Source: Mesobacillus sp. AQ2 (lineage in GTDB: Bacteria > Bacillota > Bacilli > Bacillales > Cytobacillaceae). From it: DNA of 51,500 bases. Within the stretch, counting starts at the first letter, position 1; every line of letters starts with the position of its first letter. Location: positions 252,501-304,000 of the forward strand of contig NZ_CP126080.1 in NCBI RefSeq assembly GCF_030122805.1, read 5' to 3'. Under the pieces are notes generated by a model that was given only the letters and a program-made list of their open reading frames with translations, made no database searches and was not told where the DNA came from. This document shows positions 34,407 to 43,429 of the stretch, in pieces. The position numbers were made by a program, and so were the translations under genes.

Positions 34407-35360
34407 ATGAGGGACCAGATGAATCCAACGGTTGATCGAATTCTGGGTAATATCGATAAGGTGATGACAGGCAAGCGGAACGTGGCGGAGTTAAGCCTTA
34501 TTGCGCTGCTCGCTGGAGGACATGTGCTGCTTGAGGACGTGCCGGGTGTCGGCAAGACGATGATGGTCCGCGCGCTGGCGAAGTCTGTCAGTGCCAAGTT
34601 CAGAAGGATCCAGTTCACTCCTGACCTGCTGCCTTCAGATGTGACAGGCGTTTCGATTTATAATCCAAAAGAAATGGAATTTGAGTTCAGGCCGGGACCA
34701 ATCATGGGCAACATCATCCTGGCTGATGAAATCAACAGGACGTCTCCGAAAACTCAATCAGCTCTGCTTGAAGGAATGGAAGAGCATAGCGTTACGGTCG
34801 ATGGCGTAACGCATATTCTCGACAAGCCGTTTTTTGTCATGGCGACACAGAACCCGATTGATTATGAGGGAACGTATCCGCTGCCTGAAGCCCAGTTGGA
34901 CCGTTTCCTCCTGAAAATGAAAATGGGCTACCCGGCGCTTGATGAGGAAATGGAAGTGCTTGACAGGGCGCAGCGCAATCTTCCAATCGAGGATTTGCAG
35001 CCGGTGGTCTCGCTTGAAGATTTACGCGACCTGCAGCAGAGCATAAAAGAAGTCATCGTCGACGAAACGCTCAAGCGATATATTGTAGAACTGGCAAGCC
35101 GGACACGCGGCCATTCAAGTGTCTATCTTGGTGTAAGCCCACGTGGATCGATTGCCTTGATGAAGGCGGCCCAGGCGTACGCTTTCATATACGGAAGGGA
35201 TTATGTCATTCCGGATGATGTCCAGTATCTGGCACCCTATGTCTTCGCCCACAGGATCATTTTGAAATCAGAGGCAAGGTTTGAAGGGGTCACCGCTGAG
35301 GATGTCGTCAACAGGGTGATGGCGAGAGTGCCTGTGCCGATCCAAAGGCTCGTGAAATAG
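34407..35360 (+). CDS. yeaC: MoxR-family AAA+ ATPase
   Basis: A 317-aa MoxR-type AAA+ ATPase, a group that acts as chaperone for metalloenzymes or surface complexes. Walker A is EDVPGVGKT (43-51) and Walker B is NIILADEINRTSPKTQSALLEGMEE-type; sensor motifs MATQNPIDYEGTYPLPEAQLDRFL follow. It lies 1 nt before a DUF58 gene and upstream of a transglutaminase gene, the usual MoxR-DUF58-TgpA trio, matching B. subtilis yeaC-yeaD-yebA. The client is unknown. AAGGGGG precedes the ATG. Confidence 0.9.
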   Translation: MRDQMNPTVDRILGNIDKVMTGKRNVAELSLIALLAGGHVLLEDVPGVGKTMMVRALAKSVSAKFRRIQFTPDLLPSDVTGVSIYNPKEMEFEFRPGPIMGNIILADEINRTSPKTQSALLEGMEEHSVTVDGVTHILDKPFFVMATQNPIDYEGTYPLPEAQLDRFLLKMKMGYPALDEEMEVLDRAQRNLPIEDLQPVVSLEDLRDLQQSIKEVIVDETLKRYIVELASRTRGHSSVYLGVSPRGSIALMKAAQAYAFIYGRDYVIPDDVQYLAPYVFAHRIILKSEARFEGVTAEDVVNRVMARVPVPIQRLVK

Positions 35361-35361
35361 T

Positions 35362-36579
35362 ATGAAACTATATTTTCAAAAGTTCAAAGAAATATGGAAG
35401 CTGATCGTTTTGCTGTTCTTGATTCTGCTTACTTTTTCGTATGCGATGTTCCAGGGCGGTTTTGTCAGCTGGTTCCTTTTTTACAGCTTCGTGCCATTCG
35501 GGCTGTATGCACTGAGTCTTGCTTTATATTCTTTAAAAGAAATAAAGGCGGAGAGAGTATACACAAAACAGGAGTACAACGCTGGCGAAAAGTTCAGGGC
35601 GAGCATCGTCCTTGAAAGAAATATCCCATTCCCGCTGTTTTACGCAATCGCCGAAGAACAGGCAGGAGAGACGCTTGCCGGGAACCGGGATCTGCAACAG
35701 GCGAATACCATGGTATTCCCGGGATTCAATCGGGTATTCAGCTTCGACTACTCGATCGAGAACCTGCCCCGGGGCGAACATGTCCTGACAGGTATCAAGC
35801 TGAAGACGGGAGATTTGCTCGGCTTGATTGAAAAAGAAAAAATCCTGCCGGCTGAAAACCGGATTCTTGTCTATCCTGCTTATCAGGATTTGGTTTACCG
35901 CCCGGTCGCACACCATTTTGACCAGGGCATGACTGCCTCGAAGGAGCGTGTCCAGCGAGATACATCGATGGCCATTGGTGTTCGTGAGTACCAGCCGGGG
36001 GATCGGTTTTCCTGGATCAACTGGAAAGCGACAGCAAGGCGAAATGATATCATGACAAAGGAATTCGAACAAAGGCAATCACATGATGTGACACTTTTGA
36101 TGGACTGTGCGCCGGACCCGCGATTTGAAGTGATCGTTTCGTTTACCGCTTCCGTCCTCAGGGCGATTTTGCGCAAAGGGGCCCAGGTCGGACTGCTGAC
36201 ATCGAGCAATGAGCGTGTGGCTTTTCCTGCCCGCGGCGGGGAGAGCCAGCAGCAGCAGCTTCTCTACCATCTTGCCAAAATCCAGGATGGCAGTCCGGTC
36301 CCATTCGACCGAGTTCTGGAAGCAGAAACCTTCCTAGCGCAGCAGAACAATTCAATCATGCTGGTTACCGCCCAACTCACGAAAGAGTTGATTGAAAAAG
36401 CGGCGTTCTACAATCAAAGAAACGGAGCGGTCAGTATTTTCCTGATTAAAAATAGCCAGGAATCACCGTCAAAAACAGAAATAAACTTAAGGTCATCGGC
36501 AAATGCAAGGGGAATCCGGCTTGTCATGGTACATGACGGCCAGTTCCCGGAAGCCTTCTCGGAGGTGAATAAGGGATGA
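35362..36579 (+). CDS. yeaD: DUF58 domain protein
   Basis: A 405-aa protein with two hydrophobic N-terminal segments (about residues 14-58), then a soluble region. The DUF58 core is recognised from IGVREYQPGDRFSWINWKATARRNDIMTKEFE and the following VTLLMDCAPD, which resembles a von Willebrand A-type metal site start. DUF58 proteins nearly always accompany MoxR ATPases and are thought to be their partners. Its stop overlaps the start of the transglutaminase gene (ATGA). Confidence 0.88.
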   Translation: MKLYFQKFKEIWKLIVLLFLILLTFSYAMFQGGFVSWFLFYSFVPFGLYALSLALYSLKEIKAERVYTKQEYNAGEKFRASIVLERNIPFPLFYAIAEEQAGETLAGNRDLQQANTMVFPGFNRVFSFDYSIENLPRGEHVLTGIKLKTGDLLGLIEKEKILPAENRILVYPAYQDLVYRPVAHHFDQGMTASKERVQRDTSMAIGVREYQPGDRFSWINWKATARRNDIMTKEFEQRQSHDVTLLMDCAPDPRFEVIVSFTASVLRAILRKGAQVGLLTSSNERVAFPARGGESQQQQLLYHLAKIQDGSPVPFDRVLEAETFLAQQNNSIMLVTAQLTKELIEKAAFYNQRNGAVSIFLIKNSQESPSKTEINLRSSANARGIRLVMVHDGQFPEAFSEVNKG

Positions 36580-38801
36580 CAATCGCTAAGCCGAAAAAAG
36601 ATGCAGCCTTCTTCTTGCTGTATATCTTCAGCTTTTTGCTTTTATGGGAATGGCTGAGGCCATTAAAGGAACTGACTGATACAGGCCATTTGAGTGTCTT
36701 CCTTGGCTTTGTATTTGTCTCGCTGATGATGTCGTACTTCAACATGCCGGTGATTCCGGGAGCACTCGTGAAAATCATCATCATCTTATACTCAGTCCAC
36801 TTCATGTATTATGAAGGAACATTTTTCAGTTTGAAATGGTTCACCGAGCTTTTCACCGAGGCGATGTCGAATGCCATTTATATAGTGAATGCGGACTGGA
36901 CAGAGATTTCTAATGTGTTTCGGACATTGTTATTCTTTACTCTGCTCTGGCTGATGGCTTATCTGATTCAATATTGGCTGATCAACCGAAAACAGATTTT
37001 TGTGTTTTTCTTCATGACGCTAGTTTACATTACGGTTCTTGACACGTTCACTCCATATGAAGCAGATGCGGCGATTGTCCGGACAGTCATTGCCGGTTTT
37101 GCCGTGCTGGGAATGCTGTCGTACCACAGGATTGCTGACAAGGAAGCAGTGAAGAAGAACCTCAACAGCGTGAAAAAATGGATGGTGCCTTTGGTGGCCA
37201 TGATTGTTTTAAGTGTGGGGATTGGCTATGCTGCTCCTAAAGCTAACCCGATCTGGCCGGACCCTGTCCCATTCATTACCTCCTATAACCAGGATTCCGG
37301 GGAAGGCAGCGGCGGGGTTAAGAAGGTTGGCTATGGAACAGATGATTCGTCTCTTGGCGGACCATTCATCGGTGACGACCGGGTTGTTTTTACCTCCGAA
37401 GCAGATGGACGGCATTACTGGAGGATTGAAACGAAAGATGTCTATACGGGAAAAGGATGGATCACAGAAAAATCCGAAGCGGCAACACCGGTTGAATTTT
37501 TACCAGAACAGGCAATTCCGATGCAGCCTTTCGATGCAGGTGTGAAAAGAGAAGAGCGTAACAGCAGGGTCATTCCGAAAATCGGGTACCCACACCTTGT
37601 CTATCCGCTCGGGGTAAAACAAGTGAAGGCTTCTGCAGGTTACTCGTCATTGCAGTTCATGCTCGATCCCGAGACAGAGAAAATTACTTCCCTTCCTGAG
37701 GGACAATCAGGGTCATTCGGCCCGTACTCACTCACATTCGATTATCCTGTCTACAGTGTCGACAAGCTCAAGGCGGCTGGGAAAGAGGATATTGCAGGAG
37801 AGGAGAATGCGGCTTTCCTGGCAAAATACACACAGGTGCCAGAAGGGCTTCCAGAGCGGGTTGTGAACCTGGCTGAGGAAATTACGAAGGATAAACAGAC
37901 GTGGCTTGAAAAAGCCCAGGCAATTGAAAAATACTTCCGTTCGAACGAATTTGTCTACGATCAAACGGATGTTGCTGTCCCGGCTGATGACCAGGACTAT
38001 GTCGATCAGTTCCTGTTCGATACACAGCGGGGCTATTGCGACAATTTTTCCACATCGATGGTTGTCATGATGCGTTCTGTTGGCATTCCAGCCCGCTGGG
38101 TAAAAGGCTATACCGAAGGGGATTATATCGATACTCTTGATAGCGGCCGCCGGCTTTACGAGGTCACAAATAATAACGCCCACTCCTGGGTGGAGGGATA
38201 TTTTCCCGGTGTCGGCTGGGTTCCATTCGAACCGACTCAAGGATTTTCAAATAATGTCCAGTTCGAATACAACAACGACAACAACACTGAATCCACTACA
38301 GAGGAAAAGGATGAAAACGTAACGGCACCAGAGGCGCCAAAGAAGCCGGAACTGCCGGAAGAACAGGCACAGGTTGGCAAGCCTGAGGTTTCCTTTTCAG
38401 AAGGTCTGAAAAATGCCGGTGCGTTCCTGAAGGATAATTTCTGGAAAATTCTGCTGACAATGCTGGTTCTTGCTATGTTCGTTGCGATCATGTACAGGCT
38501 TCGCGGGAAATGGCTTCCGGCACTGTATATCCTTCTCTATAAGTATAAAAAGCAAAACAAGTACCTGGAGAAAGCCTATATTGCCCTGTTGAAGCAGCTT
38601 GGACGATACGGGCTTAGGCGGGAGGATGGCCAGACATTGCGTGATTACGCCTATTATGTGGATTCATTTTTCTCGACAAGCGATATGAGAAGACTCACCT
38701 CCAAGTATGAAGAATATCTCTATCGCGGCGAATTGAATGAAGAGATGTGGCAAGACGTGAAAAAGCACTGGGAAAACATGATTCGGAAATCTGGGGCTTG
38801 A
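36576..38801 (+). CDS. yebA: Membrane-bound transglutaminase-like cysteine peptidase (TgpA/YebA type)
   Basis: A 741-aa membrane protein. Several hydrophobic helices fill residues 1-220. A large extracellular part then carries the transglutaminase-like core with Cys in RGYCDNFSTSMVVMMRSVGIPARWVKGY, His in NNNAHSWVEGYF and the acidic residue in WVPFEPT. One more membrane helix lies near residue 630 (ILLTMLVLAMFVAIMY), and a cytosolic DUF4129-like tail of about 95 residues ends the protein. The domain order matches the TgpA family. It may cross-link or cleave proteins at the cell surface. The guaA promoter -35 overlaps its stop codon. Confidence 0.9.
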   Translation: MTIAKPKKDAAFFLLYIFSFLLLWEWLRPLKELTDTGHLSVFLGFVFVSLMMSYFNMPVIPGALVKIIIILYSVHFMYYEGTFFSLKWFTELFTEAMSNAIYIVNADWTEISNVFRTLLFFTLLWLMAYLIQYWLINRKQIFVFFFMTLVYITVLDTFTPYEADAAIVRTVIAGFAVLGMLSYHRIADKEAVKKNLNSVKKWMVPLVAMIVLSVGIGYAAPKANPIWPDPVPFITSYNQDSGEGSGGVKKVGYGTDDSSLGGPFIGDDRVVFTSEADGRHYWRIETKDVYTGKGWITEKSEAATPVEFLPEQAIPMQPFDAGVKREERNSRVIPKIGYPHLVYPLGVKQVKASAGYSSLQFMLDPETEKITSLPEGQSGSFGPYSLTFDYPVYSVDKLKAAGKEDIAGEENAAFLAKYTQVPEGLPERVVNLAEEITKDKQTWLEKAQAIEKYFRSNEFVYDQTDVAVPADDQDYVDQFLFDTQRGYCDNFSTSMVVMMRSVGIPARWVKGYTEGDYIDTLDSGRRLYEVTNNNAHSWVEGYFPGVGWVPFEPTQGFSNNVQFEYNNDNNTESTTEEKDENVTAPEAPKKPELPEEQAQVGKPEVSFSEGLKNAGAFLKDNFWKILLTMLVLAMFVAIMYRLRGKWLPALYILLYKYKKQNKYLEKAYIALLKQLGRYGLRREDGQTLRDYAYYVDSFFSTSDMRRLTSKYEEYLYRGELNEEMWQDVKKHWENMIRKSGA

Positions 38802-38827
38802 CCGTTAAAATATTATACTGATACAAT
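38798..38827 (+). promoter_or_regulatory. Sigma-A promoter of guaA
   Basis: TTGACC (38798-38803), an 18-bp spacer and TACAAT (38822-38827) place the start near 38834, just ahead of the riboswitch. The -35 overlaps the stop codon of the preceding gene. Confidence 0.75.
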
Positions 38828-38849
38828 GTGTGCAACTATATAGAATCAA

Positions 38850-38920
38850 CCTTCATATATCCTCGATAATATGGATCGAAAGTATCTACCAAATCACCGG
38901 AAATGATTTGACTATGAAGG
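38850..38920 (+). ncRNA. Guanine riboswitch upstream of guaA
   Basis: The purine aptamer is closed by CCTTCATA (38850-38857) and TATGAAGG (38913-38920). The conserved core bits ATAATATGG, TATCTACC and TTTGACTATGA are present. The cytosine in GACTATG, at the ligand-pairing position, marks guanine (adenine types have U). Guanine binding should favour the downstream terminator and reduce GMP synthase when guanine is plentiful. Confidence 0.92.
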
Positions 38921-38944
38921 CAGGCTTCTTTTTGTTCGTAACGG

Positions 38945-38997
38945 GCTGGAATTCTGCTTTCCTATTATTTTTGGATGGCAGGATTCTGGCTTTTTTT
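38945..38997 (+). terminator. Riboswitch-controlled terminator before guaA
   Basis: The arms 38945-38962 and 38973-38990 pair over 18 positions with a few G-U pairs and one mismatch, followed by T7. It lies between aptamer and guaA, so it is the expression platform. Confidence 0.85.
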
Positions 38998-39070
38998 ATG
39001 CGTAACAAGCCATACTACTTACATAACCATCTAATGGAAGTACCGCGTCTATTTTAAATGAGGTGAATTT

Positions 39071-40618
39071 ATGAAAAACGAGCTGCAAGACCAGGAAATG
39101 ATTATAGTATTAGACTTTGGCAGCCAGTATAACCAGCTGATCACAAGACGGATCAGGGAGTTTGGCGTCTACAGTGAGCTTCATCCGCACACGATTACAG
39201 CGGCTGAAATCAAGGAAATGAACCCAAAGGGAATCATTTTTTCAGGAGGGCCGAACTCTGTTTATGATGAGGGAGCCTTCCGATGTGATGAAGAGATTTT
39301 CGAGCTGGGCTTGCCGATTTTGGGCATCTGCTACGGAATGCAGCTTATGACAATGCATTTCGGCGGGAAGGTCGAGAAGGCAAAGAACCGTGAATACGGA
39401 AAAGCCCTGCTGACTCTCCATAACCAGAACACATTATTCGAAGGGACTCCGGGTGAACAGGTTGTCTGGATGAGCCATGGCGACCTCGTCACCATGTCAC
39501 CGCCAGGATTTTCTGTAGATGGAGTCAATCCATCCTGCCCGATTGCAGCAATGAGTGACGAGAGCCGTAAGCTTTACGCGGTCCAATTCCACCCTGAGGT
39601 TCGCCACTCCATGTATGGGAATGACCTGTTGAAGAACTTTGTCTTCAAGGTGTGCGGATGCGAAGGCAACTGGTCGATGGAAAACTTCATTGAAATCGAA
39701 ATGGAGAAAATCCGCCAGCAGGTAGGAGACAAGAAGATTCTATGCGCATTGAGCGGCGGTGTTGATTCCTCAGTTGTGGCCGTATTGATCCATAAGGCGA
39801 TTGGCGATCAGCTGACATGTATTTTCGTTGATCATGGATTATTGCGCAAAGATGAAGCAGAAGGTGTCATGAAGACTTTTGCTGATGGCTTCAACATGAA
39901 CGTTATAAAGGTGGATGCCAAGGATCGTTTCCTCAGTAAGCTCGAGGGTGTATCCGATCCGGAGCAGAAGCGTAAAATCATCGGAAACGAGTTCATCTAT
40001 GTTTTCGATGATGAAGCGGAAAAGCTTAAGGGCATTGAATTCCTGGCACAGGGAACATTGTATACCGATATTATCGAAAGCGGCACTGCAACGGCACAGA
40101 CAATCAAGTCCCACCACAATGTCGGCGGTCTTCCCGAGGATATGCAGTTCAGTTTGATCGAGCCGTTGAATACATTGTTCAAGGATGAAGTCCGTGCGCT
40201 TGGCACCGAGCTTGGCATTCCTGATGAAATCGTCTGGCGTCAGCCATTCCCTGGACCTGGACTCGGCATCCGTGTTCTTGGGGCCATTTCTGAAGAAAAA
40301 TTGGAGATTGTCCGTGAGTCGGACGCCATTCTTCGGGACGAAATCAAGAAGGCGGGCCTTGATCGTGAAATCTGGCAGTATTTCACCGTTCTTCCGGATA
40401 TTCGCAGCGTAGGTGTCATGGGGGATGCGAGGACATATGATTACACAATTGGCATCCGTGCAGTAACATCCATTGATGGAATGACATCTGATTGGGCAAG
40501 GATTCCGTGGGATGTCCTTGAGATTATCTCCACAAGGATCGTCAACGAAGTCGATCACGTCAACCGCGTCGTTTATGATATCACCAGCAAACCGCCTGCA
40601 ACTATCGAATGGGAATAA
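39071..40618 (+). CDS. guaA: GMP synthase (glutamine-hydrolysing)
   Basis: GuaA converts XMP, ATP and glutamine to GMP. The 515-aa protein is the two-domain form. The N-terminal glutamine amidotransferase has the nucleophile in LGICYGMQL and the His/Glu pair in [12 protein letters not shown]. The synthetase domain has the P-loop [14 protein letters not shown], and the C-terminal dimerisation part has [22 protein letters not shown] precedes ATG 39071. It is controlled by the guanine riboswitch at 38850-38920. The gene order guaA-pbuG is that of B. subtilis. Confidence 0.97.
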   Translation: MKNELQDQEMIIVLDFGSQYNQLITRRIREFGVYSELHPHTITAAEIKEMNPKGIIFSGGPNSVYDEGAFRCDEEIFELGLPILGICYGMQLMTMHFGGKVEKAKNREYGKALLTLHNQNTLFEGTPGEQVVWMSHGDLVTMSPPGFSVDGVNPSCPIAAMSDESRKLYAVQFHPEVRHSMYGNDLLKNFVFKVCGCEGNWSMENFIEIEMEKIRQQVGDKKILCALSGGVDSSVVAVLIHKAIGDQLTCIFVDHGLLRKDEAEGVMKTFADGFNMNVIKVDAKDRFLSKLEGVSDPEQKRKIIGNEFIYVFDDEAEKLKGIEFLAQGTLYTDIIESGTATAQTIKSHHNVGGLPEDMQFSLIEPLNTLFKDEVRALGTELGIPDEIVWRQPFPGPGLGIRVLGAISEEKLEIVRESDAILRDEIKKAGLDREIWQYFTVLPDIRSVGVMGDARTYDYTIGIRAVTSIDGMTSDWARIPWDVLEIISTRIVNEVDHVNRVVYDITSKPPATIEWE

Positions 40619-40637
40619 AATACGAACAATTATTAAA

Positions 40638-40664
40638 AACGGACATGAAAATGTTCGTTTTTTA
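40638..40664 (+). terminator. guaA terminator
   Basis: AACGGACAT (40638-40646), loop GAAA and ATGTTCGTT (40651-40659) are followed by a T-run that runs directly into the pbuG -35 element. Confidence 0.75.
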
Positions 40665-40693
40665 TTGACTCAGGGCAAAAGTCCTGTTAGAAT
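40665..40693 (+). promoter_or_regulatory. Sigma-A promoter of pbuG
   Basis: TTGACT (40665-40670), a 17-bp spacer and TAGAAT (40688-40693) fit a strong vegetative promoter starting about 20 bp before the aptamer. Confidence 0.75.
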
Positions 40694-40721
40694 GAAACTG
40701 AACTTAATAATTTGTCATAAT

Positions 40722-40791
40722 TCGTCGTATAATCTTGGGGATATGGCCCAGAAGTTTCTACCGAGCTACCGTAAATGGCTTGACTACGAGG
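40722..40791 (+). ncRNA. Guanine riboswitch upstream of pbuG
   Basis: The aptamer shows GTATAATCTTGGGGATATGG, GTTTCTACC and GGCTTGACTACGA in the right order. P1 is formed by TCGTA (40725-40729) with TACGA (40785-40789). The C in GACTACG marks guanine or hypoxanthine specificity. It controls the purine permease. Confidence 0.92.
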
Positions 40792-40867
40792 TATATAAAT
40801 CATGGCTGGCAATCTGTCATACTTTCAATGTATTGCCTGGCCATCATTTCTGCTATTGCCTTTAGTC

Positions 40868-40898
40868 AACGCCCGGTAACCCGTGGCGTTTTCTTTTT
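40868..40898 (+). terminator. Riboswitch-controlled terminator before pbuG
   Basis: AACGCCCGG (40868-40876) pairs with CCG-T-GGCGTT (40881-40890) with one bulge, followed by TTCTTTTT. Confidence 0.75.
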
Positions 40899-40937
40899 GG
40901 CCTTATTTCCTGAAACTATTCAGGGGGAAAAGAAAAA

Positions 40938-42269
40938 ATGAAGAAATATTTCGAGTTTGATAAGCTTGGCACGAATTATCGCCGCGAATTCATTGGCGGA
41001 ATGACCACGTTCCTTGCAATGGCGTATATCCTGATTGTAAATCCTAATGTACTCACACTGTCAGACATAAAGGATCTTCCGGAAGCATTGAGAATGGATG
41101 CTGGTGCTGTATTCGTGGCAACAGCTCTTGCAGCGGCGATTGGCTCCATCATTATGGGTTTGATCGGAAAATACCCAATTGCCCTGGCGCCGGGTATGGG
41201 CTTGAATGCCTTCTTTGCTTACACAGTTGTTCTAAGCCACGGTGCACCATGGCAGCATGCGCTTGCAGCAGTGTTTATCTCCAGTGTGTTCTTCCTGCTG
41301 CTGACGATTACAGGCTGGCGTGAAAAATTGATCAATGCCATCCCAGTTGAACTAAAGCACGCAGTCGGAGCAGGGATTGGATTGTTCATCACCTTTATCG
41401 GATTGAAGAATGCAGGTATCATCGTCGATAATCCGGCAACGCTTGTTGGGTTAGGCGACCTGACAAACGCCAACACATTGCTTGCGCTTTTCGGATTGTT
41501 AATCACCGTCATCATGCTGACAAGAGGCATTCACGGTGCGGTATTCTTCGGAATTATCATCAGCGTCATCGTTGGTATGGTTTTTAATCTTATTGAAACA
41601 CCTGAAAAAGTAGTTGGTGCAGTACCAAGCGTAGCGCCAACCTTTGGAGCAGTTTTCACGGCATTCGGCGATCCATCTTTCTACACATCAACGATGCTCG
41701 GTATCATTTTGACTTTCCTGTTCGTCGATTTCTTTGATAATGCAGGTACACTGGTTGCAGTTGCCAATCAGGCAGGCTTAATGAAAGAAAACAAGCTGCC
41801 TCGCGCAGGACGTGCGCTATTTGCAGATTCAATCGCATCCCTTGTTGGTTCCATCTTCGGAACATCGACAACAACATCGTATATTGAATCATCTGCAGGT
41901 GTAGCTTCAGGAGCGCGAAGCGGATTTGCTTCTTTAGTAACAGCAGGATTCTTCCTGTTATCGCTATTCTTTTTCCCGCTGCTTTCAGTGGTCACTTCAG
42001 CCGTAACAGCACCAGCATTGATCATCGTTGGTGTACTGATGGTTTCTTCACTTGGGAAAATCGAATGGGGCCGCTTTGAAATCGCAGTACCATCATTCCT
42101 TACAATGATTGCGATGCCATTGTCATCCAGCATCGCAACTGGGATTGCGGCAGGATTCATCTTTTATCCAATCACCATGCTCGTGAAGGGGAAATCAAAA
42201 GATGTCCATCCGATTATGTACCTGTTCTTCGTCATCTTCGTTCTATACTTTGTGTTTTTAACAGAATAG
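40938..42269 (+). CDS. pbuG: Hypoxanthine/guanine permease PbuG (AzgA-like NCS2 family)
   Basis: A 443-aa purine transporter with about 12-14 membrane segments. The N-terminal FIGGMTTFLAMAYILIVNP, ALAPGMGLNAFFAYTVV, and the conserved IFGTSTTTSYIESSAGVASGARSGFASLV are typical of AzgA-type purine permeases. It imports hypoxanthine and guanine in B. subtilis. Guanine riboswitch control agrees with this role. AGGGGGAAAAG precedes the ATG. A terminator follows directly. Confidence 0.94.
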   Translation: MKKYFEFDKLGTNYRREFIGGMTTFLAMAYILIVNPNVLTLSDIKDLPEALRMDAGAVFVATALAAAIGSIIMGLIGKYPIALAPGMGLNAFFAYTVVLSHGAPWQHALAAVFISSVFFLLLTITGWREKLINAIPVELKHAVGAGIGLFITFIGLKNAGIIVDNPATLVGLGDLTNANTLLALFGLLITVIMLTRGIHGAVFFGIIISVIVGMVFNLIETPEKVVGAVPSVAPTFGAVFTAFGDPSFYTSTMLGIILTFLFVDFFDNAGTLVAVANQAGLMKENKLPRAGRALFADSIASLVGSIFGTSTTTSYIESSAGVASGARSGFASLVTAGFFLLSLFFFPLLSVVTSAVTAPALIIVGVLMVSSLGKIEWGRFEIAVPSFLTMIAMPLSSSIATGIAAGFIFYPITMLVKGKSKDVHPIMYLFFVIFVLYFVFLTE

Positions 42270-42278
42270 ACATTTCGG

Positions 42279-42306
42279 TCCAGCGGATGCCGCTGGATCT
42301 TTTTTT
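42279..42306 (+). terminator. pbuG terminator
   Basis: TCCAGCGG (42279-42286), loop ATG and CCGCTGGA (42290-42297) form a perfect 8-bp stem followed by T7. Confidence 0.9.
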
Positions 42307-42342
42307 GGCAAAATTTGAAGACTGCCAGGTAAACACTTCAGA

Positions 42343-42371
42343 TTGACTTCTAAATTCTCCTTATATACGAT
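42343..42371 (+). promoter_or_regulatory. Sigma-A promoter of glcT
   Basis: TTGACT (42343-42348), a 17-bp spacer and TACGAT (42366-42371) lie 35 bp before the glcT start. Confidence 0.6.
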
Positions 42372-42405
42372 ATTCCCATAGAACAAGCTGAAACGGGGAA
42401 ACGGC

Positions 42406-43245
42406 ATGGACAGAATCGAAGTGAAAAAAGGCTTGAACAATAATGTATTGATTGCTGACCATCCAACATTCGGGGAAGTCATCATGATTGGCAAGGGAAT
42501 TGGCTTCAACCGGAAAAAGGGAGACCTGATCGAAGAGGGCCAGGCGGAGAAAATGTTTGTCCTCAAGGATGAAAAAGAGCAGGCAAACTACATCAAGCTT
42601 TTGCCTTTTGTTGAAAATGACCTGCACGAAGCAATCATATCTTCCATTGAATTAATCAAGAAACGGACAGCTGGCCAGCTGAATGAACACATCCATGTCG
42701 CCTTGACGGACCACTTGATGTTTGCAGTAACAAGGATTTCAAAGGGGATGGAGTTCAAAAATCCATTTTTGGTGGAAACAAAGACACTGTATCCAATGGA
42801 ATTTGAGATTGCTAAAGAAGTGGTTCAGCTTATCAAGGATCGATCCGGAATTGAACTTCCTGATGGAGAAATCGGTTTTGTTGCCCTCCATATCCATAGC
42901 GCCATCATGAATCGCAATCTGTCTGATGTGAACAAACACTCACAGCTTGTGACAAAACTGGTACAAATGATTGAAGAAAACCTGGATGTCGAAATCGATA
43001 AAGAAGGAATAGACTATACGAGGCTTGTCCGCCACATACGTTTTACCATCGAGAGGGTCAATAACGGAGAAAAAGTAGAAGAACCGGAAAAATTTGCAAC
43101 CCTCTTGAAAGAGGAATACCCTCTGTGTTACAATCTTTCGTGGAAACTCATTAAAGTGATGCAGCAGACCTTGAAAAAACAAGTATTCGATGCCGAAGCC
43201 GTGTATCTGACGATGCATCTGCAAAGGCTTCAGAAAAAAAGTTAA
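42406..43245 (+). CDS. glcT: Transcription antiterminator GlcT of the BglG family
   Basis: GlcT binds the RAT element in the ptsG leader and prevents termination when glucose is available. The 279-aa protein has the RNA-binding CAT domain at residues 1-58 (NNNVLIAD, GKGIGFNRKKGD), then PRD1 (about 60-170) and PRD2 (about 175-279), with the phosphorylatable histidines expected in EHIHVALTDH, ALHIHSAI, RLVRHIRFTIER and TMHLQRL. PtsG-dependent phosphorylation inactivates such proteins. It lies directly before its target, as in B. subtilis. Confidence 0.95.
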   Translation: MDRIEVKKGLNNNVLIADHPTFGEVIMIGKGIGFNRKKGDLIEEGQAEKMFVLKDEKEQANYIKLLPFVENDLHEAIISSIELIKKRTAGQLNEHIHVALTDHLMFAVTRISKGMEFKNPFLVETKTLYPMEFEIAKEVVQLIKDRSGIELPDGEIGFVALHIHSAIMNRNLSDVNKHSQLVTKLVQMIEENLDVEIDKEGIDYTRLVRHIRFTIERVNNGEKVEEPEKFATLLKEEYPLCYNLSWKLIKVMQQTLKKQVFDAEAVYLTMHLQRLQKKS

Positions 43246-43260
43246 ATAAGCAGTTATATC

Positions 43261-43291
43261 TTACGTGTTACTGATTCGATCAGGCATGAGT
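43261..43291 (+). promoter_or_regulatory. RAT (ribonucleic antiterminator) of ptsG
   Basis: The sequence from TTACGTGTTACTGATTCG through CAGGCATGAGT is close to the RAT I know from B. subtilis ptsG. It overlaps the left arm of the terminator at 43282-43371, so GlcT binding excludes terminator formation. Its upstream promoter must lie at the 3' end of glcT; I could not assign it. Confidence 0.88.
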
Positions 43292-43371
43292 AAAGAATGT
43301 AATTGAATTGGAGTTTTATGGGTACTATATCCGTATGCTTCTTTTCGATACACCTTACTCATGCCTTTTTT
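43282..43371 (+). terminator. ptsG leader terminator controlled by GlcT
   Basis: AGGCATGAGTAA (43282-43293) pairs with TTACTCATGCC (43355-43365), followed by T6. The left arm overlaps the RAT sequence. Confidence 0.85.
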
Positions 43372-43389
43372 ATTTGTTTTTTTAATGTT

Positions 43390-43403
43390 TGTAACCGCTT
43401 TAA
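43390..43403 (+). promoter_or_regulatory. Possible cre-like site before ptsG
   Basis: TGTAACCGCTTTAA resembles the CcpA site consensus TGWAARCGYTWNCW with mismatches, including A at a usual C. It lies between the leader terminator and ptsG, an odd place for a promoter operator, so it is weak evidence. Confidence 0.3.
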
Positions 43404-43429
43404 GAGAAAAAATTTCAGGAGGTCTTCCT

